Shown in pieces: positions 8,295 through 16,500 of a DNA stretch of 31,359 bases. The notes under the pieces were generated by a model. That model saw only the letters and a program-made list of their open reading frames with translations, was not told the DNA's origin and ran no database searches. This DNA comes from JBBQHX01 sp038324385 (lineage in GTDB: Bacteria > Gemmatimonadota > Gemmatimonadetes > Gemmatimonadales > Gemmatimonadaceae), in the NCBI GenBank assembly GCA_038324385.1, contig JBBQHX010000010.1:1-31359 (forward strand), written 5' to 3'. Each line of letters opens with the position of its first letter. Position 1 is the stretch's first letter. The position numbers and the translations under genes were made by a program.

Positions 8295-8417
8295 GTAGCT
8301 CGCGCGACGAGGGGCTGGCGCGACGGTGCGAGTAGCTGCGCGCGACGGCAGCGCGGTTAGGCACCAGTACGACCCCAGCACAAACCCCCCGGACTATCCC
8401 ACTAACACCGAACCAGC

Positions 8418-9479
8418 TCAGAGATCCTCCCGAGCCATCCCGAGTTCGAGCACGAAATCCGCCCCGAACGCACGCGACGGTGTCTGGAACCCGGACTCGA
8501 CACCTCCCGCGAGGACGCGCTGTGCACAGGCCACGGCCGTCTGAGCGGTGAGCGTGTATCCTTCCGCCCCCGAGAGTCGTGCGGCGACGCGGCGGCCGTC
8601 GGGTGCGGTGGCCTCGCCCCAGAAGCGGCTCGTGCCGCGACGGCGAACGCTCTCGCTGGGCCCCGCCGGACCGCGGCGCACGCGTTGGAGGAGTGAGCGC
8701 CTGACGGGGCCACTCGTCAGCAGCCACCCCACATACCGCGACCAGCGAAGCGCACGGCGTTGTGATTCCGGCATCGCCATGTAGACGACGATGTTTGGGA
8801 TCGCCGTGCTGTGCCAGGCCGTGCTCACGTCCCCCCACGGGATGCTGACGACGGTGCGCGGGCCGCGACCGAAGTCCACCAGCCGTTCGCGCCAGGCCGG
8901 GGGCACGGGGACGATGCGTCCTTCCCGTCGAATCGCGCCCGGCCGGCCGAGGTTCTCGATCATCGTCGTCGCGGTCCCTCGGGAGACGCCGCCCAGTCCC
9001 TCGAACGCGAGCTCGAGCCGGTGCGCGTCAGGCAGCCGCCGCGCGAGGTGCGCGGCGAGGCAATCGGATGGGACGACATCGAACCCGGTGCCGGGAAGCA
9101 GCACGATTCCCGCCGCACGAGCTTCGGCGTCTCGTGCGGCGATGGCCTCGAAGACCGCCAGCTCACCGGTCACGTCGAGGTAGTGCACGCCCGTCGTGAG
9201 GCAGGCGTCGACCATCGGGCGGGCCGTGCGCGCGAACGGGCCCGCGCAGTGCACCACCACCCGCACGTCGCGGAGCCCCGCCTGGAGTGCGGCCGGGTCG
9301 TCGAGCGGAAAGGCGCGGAAGCGCAGCCCCAGCGTCCGCGCAAGCGCGCCCACCGCGGCCTCGTCCCGCCCCGCGAGCAGGGGCCGGATGCCCTGGGCGA
9401 CGCACTGTTGGGCGATCAGGCGCCCCGTGTAGCCGTTGGCGCCGTAGATCAGCAACGGGCGGGCGTCGTCGTCAGGCAC
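8418..9479 (-). CDS. Saccharopine dehydrogenase-like / trans-acting enoyl reductase family oxidoreductase
   Basis: The protein is 353 aa. The N-terminal Rossmann domain shows the family's YGANGYTGRLIA nucleotide-binding loop (about 12-23) and LAGRDEAAV, which suggests NADP. HCAGPFARTARPMVDAC and GVHYLDVTGE are the hallmark blocks of the saccharopine-dehydrogenase-like group, which also holds mycobacterial trans-acting enoyl reductases. True lysine-pathway function is unlikely, since the second domain is short and there is no lysine context. Substrate is unknown. Start is GTG 9479, 3 bp after the stop of the M28 peptidase gene, so it is co-transcribed with that gene. Confidence 0.85.
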   Translation of the reverse strand: MPDDDARPLLIYGANGYTGRLIAQQCVAQGIRPLLAGRDEAAVGALARTLGLRFRAFPLDDPAALQAGLRDVRVVVHCAGPFARTARPMVDACLTTGVHYLDVTGELAVFEAIAARDAEARAAGIVLLPGTGFDVVPSDCLAAHLARRLPDAHRLELAFEGLGGVSRGTATTMIENLGRPGAIRREGRIVPVPPAWRERLVDFGRGPRTVVSIPWGDVSTAWHSTAIPNIVVYMAMPESQRRALRWSRYVGWLLTSGPVRRSLLQRVRRGPAGPSESVRRRGTSRFWGEATAPDGRRVAARLSGAEGYTLTAQTAVACAQRVLAGGVESGFQTPSRAFGADFVLELGMAREDL

Positions 9480-9482
9480 CGG

Positions 9483-10478
9483 TCAGTTCCGGCCGGCGGC
9501 ACGCACCACGGTCGGAAGGTTGCGGTCGAGCAGTTCGATCGTGCGCAGCACCGCCGACACCGCCCGCACGTAGAACGCCGGCGTGATCGCCTCCACGTCG
9601 TCGGACGGGCGATGGTAACCGGGGTGATCCTCGACGCCGAAATAGAGGAAGGGAACGCCGCGCGCATGGAAGGCGCCGTGATCCGACTGCGTCGTCCAGT
9701 CGTCGCGCGCCGTCGGCACGGGAGTGTCGTGCCCGCGACGGAGCGTCACGCCGGCCTCGGCCGCGGCACTGTCCACATACGGCGCGAGAAAGGGATAGTG
9801 CGACGTGCCGGCGGCATAGAGCTCGTTCGTCGCGCTGCGCGAGACCATGTCCATGTTCACGTTCAGCACGATCCGATCGAGCGGCACCGGCGGCGTGGCG
9901 ACAAAGGCGCGCGCCCCCTGCAGCCCCTGTTCCTCCGCGTCGAGCGCGGCGAAGATGATCGAATGCGTCGGGCGCATCAGCGCGAAGTGTTCGGCGATCG
10001 CGAGCAACCCCGCGGTGCCCGACGCGTTGTCGTCCGCGCCGTTGTAGATCTCGCCGTCGCGCACGCCCACGTGATCGTAGTGCGCCGTGACGACGATGTA
10101 GCGCGTCGCGTCGGTGGTACCCGGAATCCAGCCCACGAGATTGATGCCGGCCATGCGCGTGCTGTCGCGTCGGCTGACGATCTCGAACCGCTGCGCCAGG
10201 TCGGTGCCGAAGGGCCGCAGCCCGATCCGCACGAACTCACTGCGGATGTAGCTCCGGGCGCGTTCATGGCCGGGTGTGCCCGGCGCTCGCCCTTCCATGG
10301 AGTCGGCGGCGAGCGCGGAGATGTCGAACATCAGCCGCGCGCTGTCCACCAGCACGCCGCGATCGAGCGCGACGGCCACCGGCGGCGCGCCCGGTGAGGA
10401 ACTCGTGCGGCAGGCGGCGAGCGTCGCAAGGGCGACGATCGCCCCCAGCAGACGAATGGAGGCAGGGGAACGGAGCAC
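9483..10478 (-). CDS. M28 zinc aminopeptidase-type lipoprotein
   Basis: This is a 331-aa exported peptidase. The leader ends LATLAAC, so Cys23 is probably lipidated. The M28 metal set is complete: His133 (TAHYDH), Asp149 (GADDNASG), Glu182/Glu183 (DAEEQG), Asp210 (NMDM) and His289 (PGYHRPSDD). It would release N-terminal amino acids from peptides outside the inner membrane. No PA domain is inserted. It stands between the M16 pair and a Rossmann oxidoreductase, and fits the block of peptidases here. Confidence 0.93.
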   Translation of the reverse strand: MLRSPASIRLLGAIVALATLAACRTSSSPGAPPVAVALDRGVLVDSARLMFDISALAADSMEGRAPGTPGHERARSYIRSEFVRIGLRPFGTDLAQRFEIVSRRDSTRMAGINLVGWIPGTTDATRYIVVTAHYDHVGVRDGEIYNGADDNASGTAGLLAIAEHFALMRPTHSIIFAALDAEEQGLQGARAFVATPPVPLDRIVLNVNMDMVSRSATNELYAAGTSHYPFLAPYVDSAAAEAGVTLRRGHDTPVPTARDDWTTQSDHGAFHARGVPFLYFGVEDHPGYHRPSDDVEAITPAFYVRAVSAVLRTIELLDRNLPTVVRAAGRN

Positions 10479-10547
10479 GCGAGCGTCGGGAGAAGGGAAA
10501 CCGCGCGACGCCCGGACCGGGCCCCTCGCGGGGACCGATCGCCAGCG

Positions 10548-12686
10548 TCACTTCACCAGGACAACTTCGACCGCGCCTCCGTTCAGGGCAAGCTTGACCA
10601 GGCGATAGGGAGCCGAGGCGGTGACCCAGTAGGTCACCGGCTGCTCGCCCTGCGCGTCAACGCGGACCACATCGAAGGTACCCGCGGGAACCGTGATCGA
10701 TTCACGACCGGCCACCGTGTATGCGACCGTCTTCATCGTTCCCTGCCCCGAGGCGAGAACGGGGAGGGAAAAGCTGCCGCTCGCCGGGAGCGGGATCGTC
10801 GCGAGCAGCGTCGCCACCGCGTTGTCGTCGATCGCGCCGGCCGGGAGCATCACGTTCACCGTGGTGTCGCGCATCCCCTGCGGCGTCGGAGTGCGGGCAC
10901 TCCCCGTCGCCCTTCCCTCGGCCACCGCCACGTCGATTCGCATCTCCTGCCCGCCCGCCGTGCCCCGCTGCTCCAGCGAGCGCAGGGCGAGGCCCGGGCC
11001 CAGGCGCACCTCGGTTCGCTGATCGAGGCCGGCGGCGGGAATCGTCGAGACCTCCCGCAAGATCCAGCCGTCGCCGTCGCGCACTGTCTCGCGGACCATC
11101 GCGCCGAACGGATTGCCCTGCACCATCACCGCAAAGCTGTCGCGCCGGGCGACGAGCCGCGCCGGATCGGGGCGGAGTGTTGCGGTCGCGCCCATCAGGT
11201 CGGACGGCGCGAGGGTATCGCCCTGCGCCGAGATGATGGTCACGGGGCGGATCGCCCGTAGCGCGTCGTAGAGCTTTTCGGCGTCGCCGACGACGACGAT
11301 CACCGCCTCGTCGGGGCGCGCGACGCGAGCACCAGCCGCGCGAACCTCCGCCGCCGTCACCGCCGCGAGCTTCGTCCGATAGGTGCGCAGGTAGTCGTCC
11401 GGCAGGCCGAACAGCCGCGCCGTGGTCACCGCACCGGCAACCTGCGACGCGGTCTCGATCGTGAGCGGGAAGCTGCCGACGAGCGCGTTCTTCGCCGCGG
11501 CGAGCTCGGCCGCCGACACGGGCTCCGTCCCGATGCGGCGCATCTGCGCCACCATCTCGGTCACCGCCGAATCGGTGACCGCGGTCCGCACGTCGGCCTG
11601 CGCGACGAGGAAGCCGACGTCGCGCCGCCGCGCCAGCGACGAATAGGCACCATACGTCCAGCCGCGCTGCTCGCGCAGAATCGCGAACAGCCGCCCCTCG
11701 GCGCCCTCGCCGAGAATGCGGTTGGCGACCACCGCCGGGTAGAAGCCGTCGTCGCGCGGACCGAACGTGGTATTGCCCACGATGATCGTCGACTGGACCG
11801 AGCCGGGTCGATGCACGAGGGTGATGCGTCCTGCCTGACGAGCGGGCGGCGGCGGGCGCGTCCCGGCCTCGCTCGCGCTGCCCGTCCAGCCCTGAAACGC
11901 CTGCTCGGCCAGTCGCTGTACCTCGGCCAGACCGATGTCGCCCGCGACGACGAGCAGTGCACCACCCGGGCGGAGTCGCGCGTCCTTGTAGGCAACGAGC
12001 TCCTCCCGCGTGATCCCCTGCACCGACGCCGGCGTTGCCTGACGCGCGTACGGATGCGCGCCGTACAGCGTCGTAAAGAAGGCGCGTGAGGCCAGCGCGG
12101 CCGGCTGGCCCTGGGCGAGCCGGAGCCCGGATAGCAGCTGCTGCCGCTGCAACTCGATCTCCCGCGGCGGCAGTGTCGGACGCACCACCACGTCGCCGAG
12201 CAGGGCGAAGCCGCGCCCGGCCTGCGGCGCGAGCATCGAGACGTTCACGGTGAAGAAGTCGGGGCCGGCGCTGGCCGACATCGACCCGCCGGCACCTTCG
12301 ATGAGCTCGGCGATCTCCTCGGCCGACCGGGTGCCGGCGCCCTTGGTCAGCAGCGACGCCAGCAGGTTGCTGAGCCCTTCCTTCCCCACCGGCGTGTACG
12401 CTTCACCCGCCGGAAAGGCCAGCGACATCGAGACGACGGGATGGTCCCGCTGCTCCACGACGACGACGCGCACCCCGTTGCTGAGCGTCGCCTCACGAAA
12501 GGGGGGAAATTCGGCCGGCTCGATTGGTGCGGCCGGTGGTGGAGACGTCGGATAGGGCGCCGCCTGCGCACTGAGTGCCGTGGGCGCGAACGCGGCGAGC
12601 AGGACGGCCAGCAGCGAATGGCGGAGGCAATGCGAGCCACGGATCGTCGCCGCGACGCCGACGGTGGAACGGACGATGGGTGTCAT
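10548..12686 (-). CDS. Non-catalytic M16 peptidase subunit with C-terminal extension
   Basis: The product is 712 aa with a signal peptide (hydrophobic run 24-36, then TALSAQA). Residues about 62-490 form two M16 half-domains. Where an active enzyme has HxxEH, this one has NLLAS (Asn106, Ala109, Ser110), so the zinc site is lost. It keeps the other family hallmark, GRLFAILREQRGWTYG with Arg338 and Tyr345, used to bind substrate. About 500-712 is an extra beta-rich domain that resembles DUF3108-type folds (inference). Its ATG overlaps the stop of the active subunit by 4 bp (ATGA). The pair looks like the heterodimeric M16B enzymes known from Sphingomonas, acting in the periplasm. Confidence 0.9.
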   Translation of the reverse strand: MTPIVRSTVGVAATIRGSHCLRHSLLAVLLAAFAPTALSAQAAPYPTSPPPAAPIEPAEFPPFREATLSNGVRVVVVEQRDHPVVSMSLAFPAGEAYTPVGKEGLSNLLASLLTKGAGTRSAEEIAELIEGAGGSMSASAGPDFFTVNVSMLAPQAGRGFALLGDVVVRPTLPPREIELQRQQLLSGLRLAQGQPAALASRAFFTTLYGAHPYARQATPASVQGITREELVAYKDARLRPGGALLVVAGDIGLAEVQRLAEQAFQGWTGSASEAGTRPPPPARQAGRITLVHRPGSVQSTIIVGNTTFGPRDDGFYPAVVANRILGEGAEGRLFAILREQRGWTYGAYSSLARRRDVGFLVAQADVRTAVTDSAVTEMVAQMRRIGTEPVSAAELAAAKNALVGSFPLTIETASQVAGAVTTARLFGLPDDYLRTYRTKLAAVTAAEVRAAGARVARPDEAVIVVVGDAEKLYDALRAIRPVTIISAQGDTLAPSDLMGATATLRPDPARLVARRDSFAVMVQGNPFGAMVRETVRDGDGWILREVSTIPAAGLDQRTEVRLGPGLALRSLEQRGTAGGQEMRIDVAVAEGRATGSARTPTPQGMRDTTVNVMLPAGAIDDNAVATLLATIPLPASGSFSLPVLASGQGTMKTVAYTVAGRESITVPAGTFDVVRVDAQGEQPVTYWVTASAPYRLVKLALNGGAVEVVLVK

Positions 12687-14032
12687 GACGTGGGCCCCGT
12701 GGGCACGAGGAAAACCAGACCGTTGCTCGGAACGAGATAGCGACGCGCGACGCGCTGGATGTCGGCCGGCGTCACGTCGAGGTAGCGCTGAAGCTCGGCG
12801 TTCACCGCGTCAGGCGCACCGAAGTAGAGCGCGTTACGCTGGATCGCCTCGGCGCGCATGAACTGCGTCTGCCGCTCGGTGATCAACCGCGCCCGTGTCA
12901 TGTTCTGCGCCTTGGTCAGCTCGTCCGCCGTCACGCCGCTCGTGCCCACCCGGGCGATCTCCGCCGCCACCGCGCGATCCAGCGAATCGGCGCTCACGCC
13001 GGTTCCGGCGATCGCGAGAATGGTGAACGTGCCCGGTCCGCGCCGGAGCCCCAACGCGTTCAGCAGCACCTGCGCGCTGGTCGCGGCTTTCGATTCGCGC
13101 ACGAGCGACTGATTGAGCCGCGCGCTCTGTCCGCTGCCGAGGATCGACGCGAGCAGCTCGAGCGCGGGCATGTCCTCGCTCGCCGCGTCAGGCGTGCGGT
13201 AGACGTGCTGCACCGCCGGCAGCGTGGCGTTCACGTCGGTGACCGTGCGACGCGCCGGCCCGGTGTCGAACGGCTGGTTGCAGGCGGTGATCGGCGGCGG
13301 TTCCTGGCCCCGCGGAATCCCGCCGAAGTACTGCGCGACGAGTCGCTTCGCCGCGGCCGGCTCGAAATCCCCGGCGATGACGAGCGAGGCGTTGTTGGGC
13401 TTGTAGTACATGTCGAAGAAGCCCTGCACGTCGCCCAGCGTCGCCGCCGAGAGGTCGCTCATCGACCCGATGACGGAATGCGCGTACGGAAAGCAAGTGG
13501 TCGTGTCGGCAACCGCATACTGGTACTCGAACACAAGCTTGAGATACGGCGGATTGTCGACGCGGAGGCGACGCTCTTCCTGGACCGCCTTCCGCTGGAT
13601 GTCGAGATTGGCTTCGGTGACCTGGAGCGAGCGCATGCGGTCGGCCTCGAGCCAGAGCGCGAGGTTGAGGCGATTGGACGGAACGGTGTTGAAGTAATTC
13701 GTTCGGTCCTCGGCGGTGCTCGCGTTGAGCGAACCTCCGGCGCGCTCGATGAGCGACATGTGTTCACCGGTCTTCACGTTCGCCGAGCCCATGAACATCA
13801 TGTGCTCGAAGAGATGCGCGAATCCCGTGCGGCCCGGCCGCTCGTCGCGCGAGCCTACGTCGTACCACACGTTGACCGACACCACCTGCGACGAGTGGTC
13901 TTCGGCGAGCGTGACACGCAGCCCGTTGGGCAGCGTGTACGTCTCGAGCGGGATGGTCGCGGGTTCCTGAGCGCGAGCCGCGGTCGCTCCGACCAGCAAC
14001 GCGCTCACGATCCCGAGTGCGAATGCTCGCAT
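12683..14032 (-). CDS. Catalytic M16 zinc peptidase subunit
   Basis: The product is 449 aa with a signal peptide (cleavage likely after ARAQ, residue 22). The inverted zinc motif is intact: His73-Leu-Phe-Glu76-His77 (GFAHLFEH), with the distal Glu near 152/153 in VQEERRLR. In the second half the Arg/Tyr pair seen in partner subunits is absent: RESKAATSA replaces the usual REkrGLaYs. So catalytic and substrate-binding motifs are split between this protein and the downstream gene. It is first in the operon, and its stop overlaps the partner's start, favouring equal synthesis. It probably degrades peptides in the periplasm. Confidence 0.93.
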   Translation of the reverse strand: MRAFALGIVSALLVGATAARAQEPATIPLETYTLPNGLRVTLAEDHSSQVVSVNVWYDVGSRDERPGRTGFAHLFEHMMFMGSANVKTGEHMSLIERAGGSLNASTAEDRTNYFNTVPSNRLNLALWLEADRMRSLQVTEANLDIQRKAVQEERRLRVDNPPYLKLVFEYQYAVADTTTCFPYAHSVIGSMSDLSAATLGDVQGFFDMYYKPNNASLVIAGDFEPAAAKRLVAQYFGGIPRGQEPPPITACNQPFDTGPARRTVTDVNATLPAVQHVYRTPDAASEDMPALELLASILGSGQSARLNQSLVRESKAATSAQVLLNALGLRRGPGTFTILAIAGTGVSADSLDRAVAAEIARVGTSGVTADELTKAQNMTRARLITERQTQFMRAEAIQRNALYFGAPDAVNAELQRYLDVTPADIQRVARRYLVPSNGLVFLVPTGPTS

Positions 14033-14161
14033 GCTGGATCAGCTCCTTCCGACAGAGGATGAAGGAGCGCGTCCGTCCTGCAGACGTCGGTTGCCGAACG
14101 ACACCGCGGCGGCCGCAAGCATGGCACGCTCGGCGGATGCCGCGGGCGCAGGCGGCCGGGA

Positions 14162-14213
14162 CCGGGTCCGGTGCGCGCTCCGTGTTATCTCGACGATAAC
14201 GATCCGGACCCGC
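14162..14213. promoter_or_regulatory. Nested inverted repeat upstream of the M16 operon
   Basis: CGGGTCCGG at 14163-14171 matches CCGGACCCG at 14204-14212 as an outer inverted repeat. Inside lies GTTATC (14184-14189) and GATAAC (14195-14200) around TCGAC. The inner site is AT-rich against the background, about 150 bp before the M16 start codon, and would suit a dimeric regulator. Confidence 0.35.
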
Positions 14214-14280
14214 GGACGTTTCGCGCTGGACGCGAGGTCCCGGGAGCCAGGGACGAGTCGCGCCGGGGGTGGCGCGAGCC

Positions 14281-14314
14281 GCGGGGTGCGCCGCGCCGAC
14301 CGGGCGCACCCCGC
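14281..14314 (-). terminator. Strong hairpin after the M24 peptidase gene
   Basis: A perfect 12-bp stem (14281-14292 with 14303-14314) and a 10-base loop start 7 bp beyond the stop codon at 14321. No T-run follows on the minus strand, so it may act as an mRNA-stabilising or factor-dependent terminator. Confidence 0.55.
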
Positions 14315-14320
14315 ACCGCA

Positions 14321-15781
14321 TCAGTGCGCGCCGGCGGGGCGCACGAGGTGGAACGTCGTCTGGCGGCCGTGCGCCCACCGGGGCACGCCGTCGGCGCCCA
14401 TCATCATGTCCTCTTCCTGTGCCATGCGCACGCGCTGTCCGTTCCACTCGGGAATCGGCGAGGTCGCCTGCAACTCGATCGAGTACCACATGTTCGGGAG
14501 GACCTTTGCATCGCCGCGGCCCGGTACGCCTTCCTGCCGGTCCCACAGTCCGATCAGCGGGCCGGCTCCGTGGCCGTGCGTCCCAATCGGGTGTGTGTAG
14601 ACGGTGCCGTCGATCTGCTCACTCTTCATGCGGGCGAGCGAGGCGGCGAGGATCTCGTTGCCCGTGCGCCCGGGGCGGATCTCCGCCATCACGATGTCCT
14701 GCAGCCGATTCGATCGCGTGAGCGCGGCCCGCAGCCCGGCCGGCGCCTCGGTCTCGCCCGCGCGCAGCACGTAGCCCATGTGTTGCGTGTCGGTGTTGAG
14801 GCGCATCGCCGTCAATCCGAAATCGGTCCAGAGCACGTCACCAGACTGAATCACCGGGTTGTCGCCGAGCTGCGCCTCGGTCGCGCCGCTCCGCTGCACG
14901 CTCACCGACGGCTGGAACCAGGTCGTCAGGCCGAGGTCATTGACGCGCTGCCGCAGCCACCAGACGACATCCTGCGTCGTCGTCACGCCGGGCGTGATCA
15001 CCTGGTTGGAGAACGCGGTGCCGATAATCTCCCAGACCAGCGCGTTCATCCGCTCGTACGCGGCCGCCTCGCCCGGCACGCGCGTGGCGATGAAGGCGAC
15101 CGGCAGCGACTCGGCCGGCGTCAGGCGCGCCGACAGTTCGGCGCCCAGCCCCTCCTTCATGCCCTCCAGTTCGGCCGCCGTGAGGCCGTCGGCAAAGGCG
15201 AAGGTGCGCGAGACGTTGATGCCGATCCGCTTCGGCGCGCGCCGTTCGAGTTCGCGGCGCAGGACGCGCCACTGCGAATCGCCCCACAACTCGGCCGGCC
15301 GCTTGCTCGCGCCCGCGTCGACCACCTGATCGGCGCGCACGGCCGTGTACACACCGCCCTGCGACGTGCCGCCGAGCGCGATACGCTCCAGTGCGCAGTC
15401 CGCGCCGGCCGGCCGGCCCGCCGCCATGCACGCATCGTGGAACAGATAGATCGTGCGGCGGCGTGCGGCAAATGTCGTCGGGCTGACGAGCGAGGTGAAG
15501 GTCGGGTCCTCGTTGTATTCGCGCATCGGGATCACCCAGGTGTCGATGCCCGATTCGCGCATCAACGCGGGCAGTGCGGTGCGCATCCGCTCGTCGAGCC
15601 ACTGTTGCTGAAGCTCGGCCTGCTCGCGCAGCGTGCCGAACGGTCGCTCCGGTGCCGAACCGGCAGTGCCCTGCGCCAGCAAGGAGCGCGGACCCGCCGC
15701 GGCCAGCGCGATGAGGAGTGCCGCCGCGCCGGTGCGGGCGGCGCGTCCGGTCGGAAAGGAGGAGGCGGTGTGTCGGGTCAT
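14321..15781 (-). CDS. M24 metallopeptidase (Xaa-Pro aminopeptidase type), secreted
   Basis: The product is 486 aa with a signal peptide (hydrophobic run about 17-36, LLAQG). The creatinase/M24 C-terminal domain keeps the five metal ligands: Asp320 (LWTDFG), Asp331 (NTD), a His in THGHGAG (402-404), Glu436 (YSIELQ) and Glu456/457 (QEED). The N-terminal half (45-220) is a creatinase-N-like domain. It should cut N-terminal residues before proline, outside the inner membrane. ATG 15781 is preferred over TTG 15796 because it leads directly into the signal peptide. It extends the block of exported peptidases that includes M16 and M28. Confidence 0.92.
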   Translation of the reverse strand: MTRHTASSFPTGRAARTGAAALLIALAAAGPRSLLAQGTAGSAPERPFGTLREQAELQQQWLDERMRTALPALMRESGIDTWVIPMREYNEDPTFTSLVSPTTFAARRRTIYLFHDACMAAGRPAGADCALERIALGGTSQGGVYTAVRADQVVDAGASKRPAELWGDSQWRVLRRELERRAPKRIGINVSRTFAFADGLTAAELEGMKEGLGAELSARLTPAESLPVAFIATRVPGEAAAYERMNALVWEIIGTAFSNQVITPGVTTTQDVVWWLRQRVNDLGLTTWFQPSVSVQRSGATEAQLGDNPVIQSGDVLWTDFGLTAMRLNTDTQHMGYVLRAGETEAPAGLRAALTRSNRLQDIVMAEIRPGRTGNEILAASLARMKSEQIDGTVYTHPIGTHGHGAGPLIGLWDRQEGVPGRGDAKVLPNMWYSIELQATSPIPEWNGQRVRMAQEEDMMMGADGVPRWAHGRQTTFHLVRPAGAH

Positions 15782-15847
15782 CGCGGCGTCAGGCAAGGGG
15801 GAAAACCGGGGACACGGACTGCGAGTGGTGGCCCGATCGGCGCCGCG

Positions 15848-16369
15848 TTAGGCGACGGGCCGGGGCGTGGTGTTCTCGCGCATCTCGCGGCGATGGAGCA
15901 GCGTGCGTACCGTCTGCACCACGCCGGCGAGCACCAGCGCATAGAGGCAGATTGCCGGAATGCGCGTGAGCATCGCGCTGCGCAGCAACACGGGCCAGTC
16001 GGCCCAGGTCGCCGGCATCGAGCCGAACAGCTCGATGCCGAGCGCGAGAAACAGCGCGCTCATGGCCATCTCGGCAGCGACCTCGATCGCGGCGAAGGCA
16101 GGCGCCCGCCAGGGCCAGGTGCGGATCGGATAGTTGCCGAGAAAGAGCGTCGTCATGCCGAACAGCACAATCCCGCCGAGCGCGAACGTGACGGCGAACA
16201 GCAGCCAGTTCTCGCCGTAGCTCGTCGCCAGCGCGGCCGTCCGCAGCGACCGGATCGCGACCCCCGTCACCACCGACATGGCCAGGAGCGAAAGCGTGAG
16301 CCGACGGAGCGCCGGCGGCTCCTCGAGCGCCCACTCGACCGCGCCCCGCGGGAAGACGTGTCGCATCAT
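15848..16369 (-). CDS. Four-helix integral membrane protein, function unknown
   Basis: The protein is 173 aa with four hydrophobic segments at about 23-40, 55-77, 92-115 and 134-156, and a basic C-terminal tail. No family motif is recognised. Two Met codons open the frame (ATGATG); a weak AGG lies upstream. It lies 66 bp before the M24 gene, on the same strand. Confidence 0.7.
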   Translation of the reverse strand: MMRHVFPRGAVEWALEEPPALRRLTLSLLAMSVVTGVAIRSLRTAALATSYGENWLLFAVTFALGGIVLFGMTTLFLGNYPIRTWPWRAPAFAAIEVAAEMAMSALFLALGIELFGSMPATWADWPVLLRSAMLTRIPAICLYALVLAGVVQTVRTLLHRREMRENTTPRPVA

Positions 16370-16452
16370 GCGTGCAACCTACGGCTGAACGGGCGACATC
16401 GACAGCGCGCCGAGCGAACTGGGGCGGGCGTGGTGCCGCGCGCATCCGGGTC

Positions 16453-16500
16453 GATCACCGCGCCACTCACCGCGAAACTCACCGCGCCACTCACCGCGGC
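16453..16500. repeat. 12-bp minisatellite across the esterase stop codon
   Basis: Four copies of a 12-mer (consensus ACTCACCGCGCC) stand head to tail. The last copy holds the esterase stop codon (16491-16493). Confidence 0.8.

Larger units (their letters stand above)
8097..8417. other. Intergenic region
   Basis: These 321 bp hold the CBS-gene promoter and a GCAGAG-type dispersed repeat (8261-8294). The rest shows no credible gene on either strand. Confidence 0.6.

Noticed and set aside
10522..10533. Small CCCC/GGGG hairpin between the M28 and M16 genes
   Set aside because: A 4-bp stem is expected by chance in DNA this rich in G and C.
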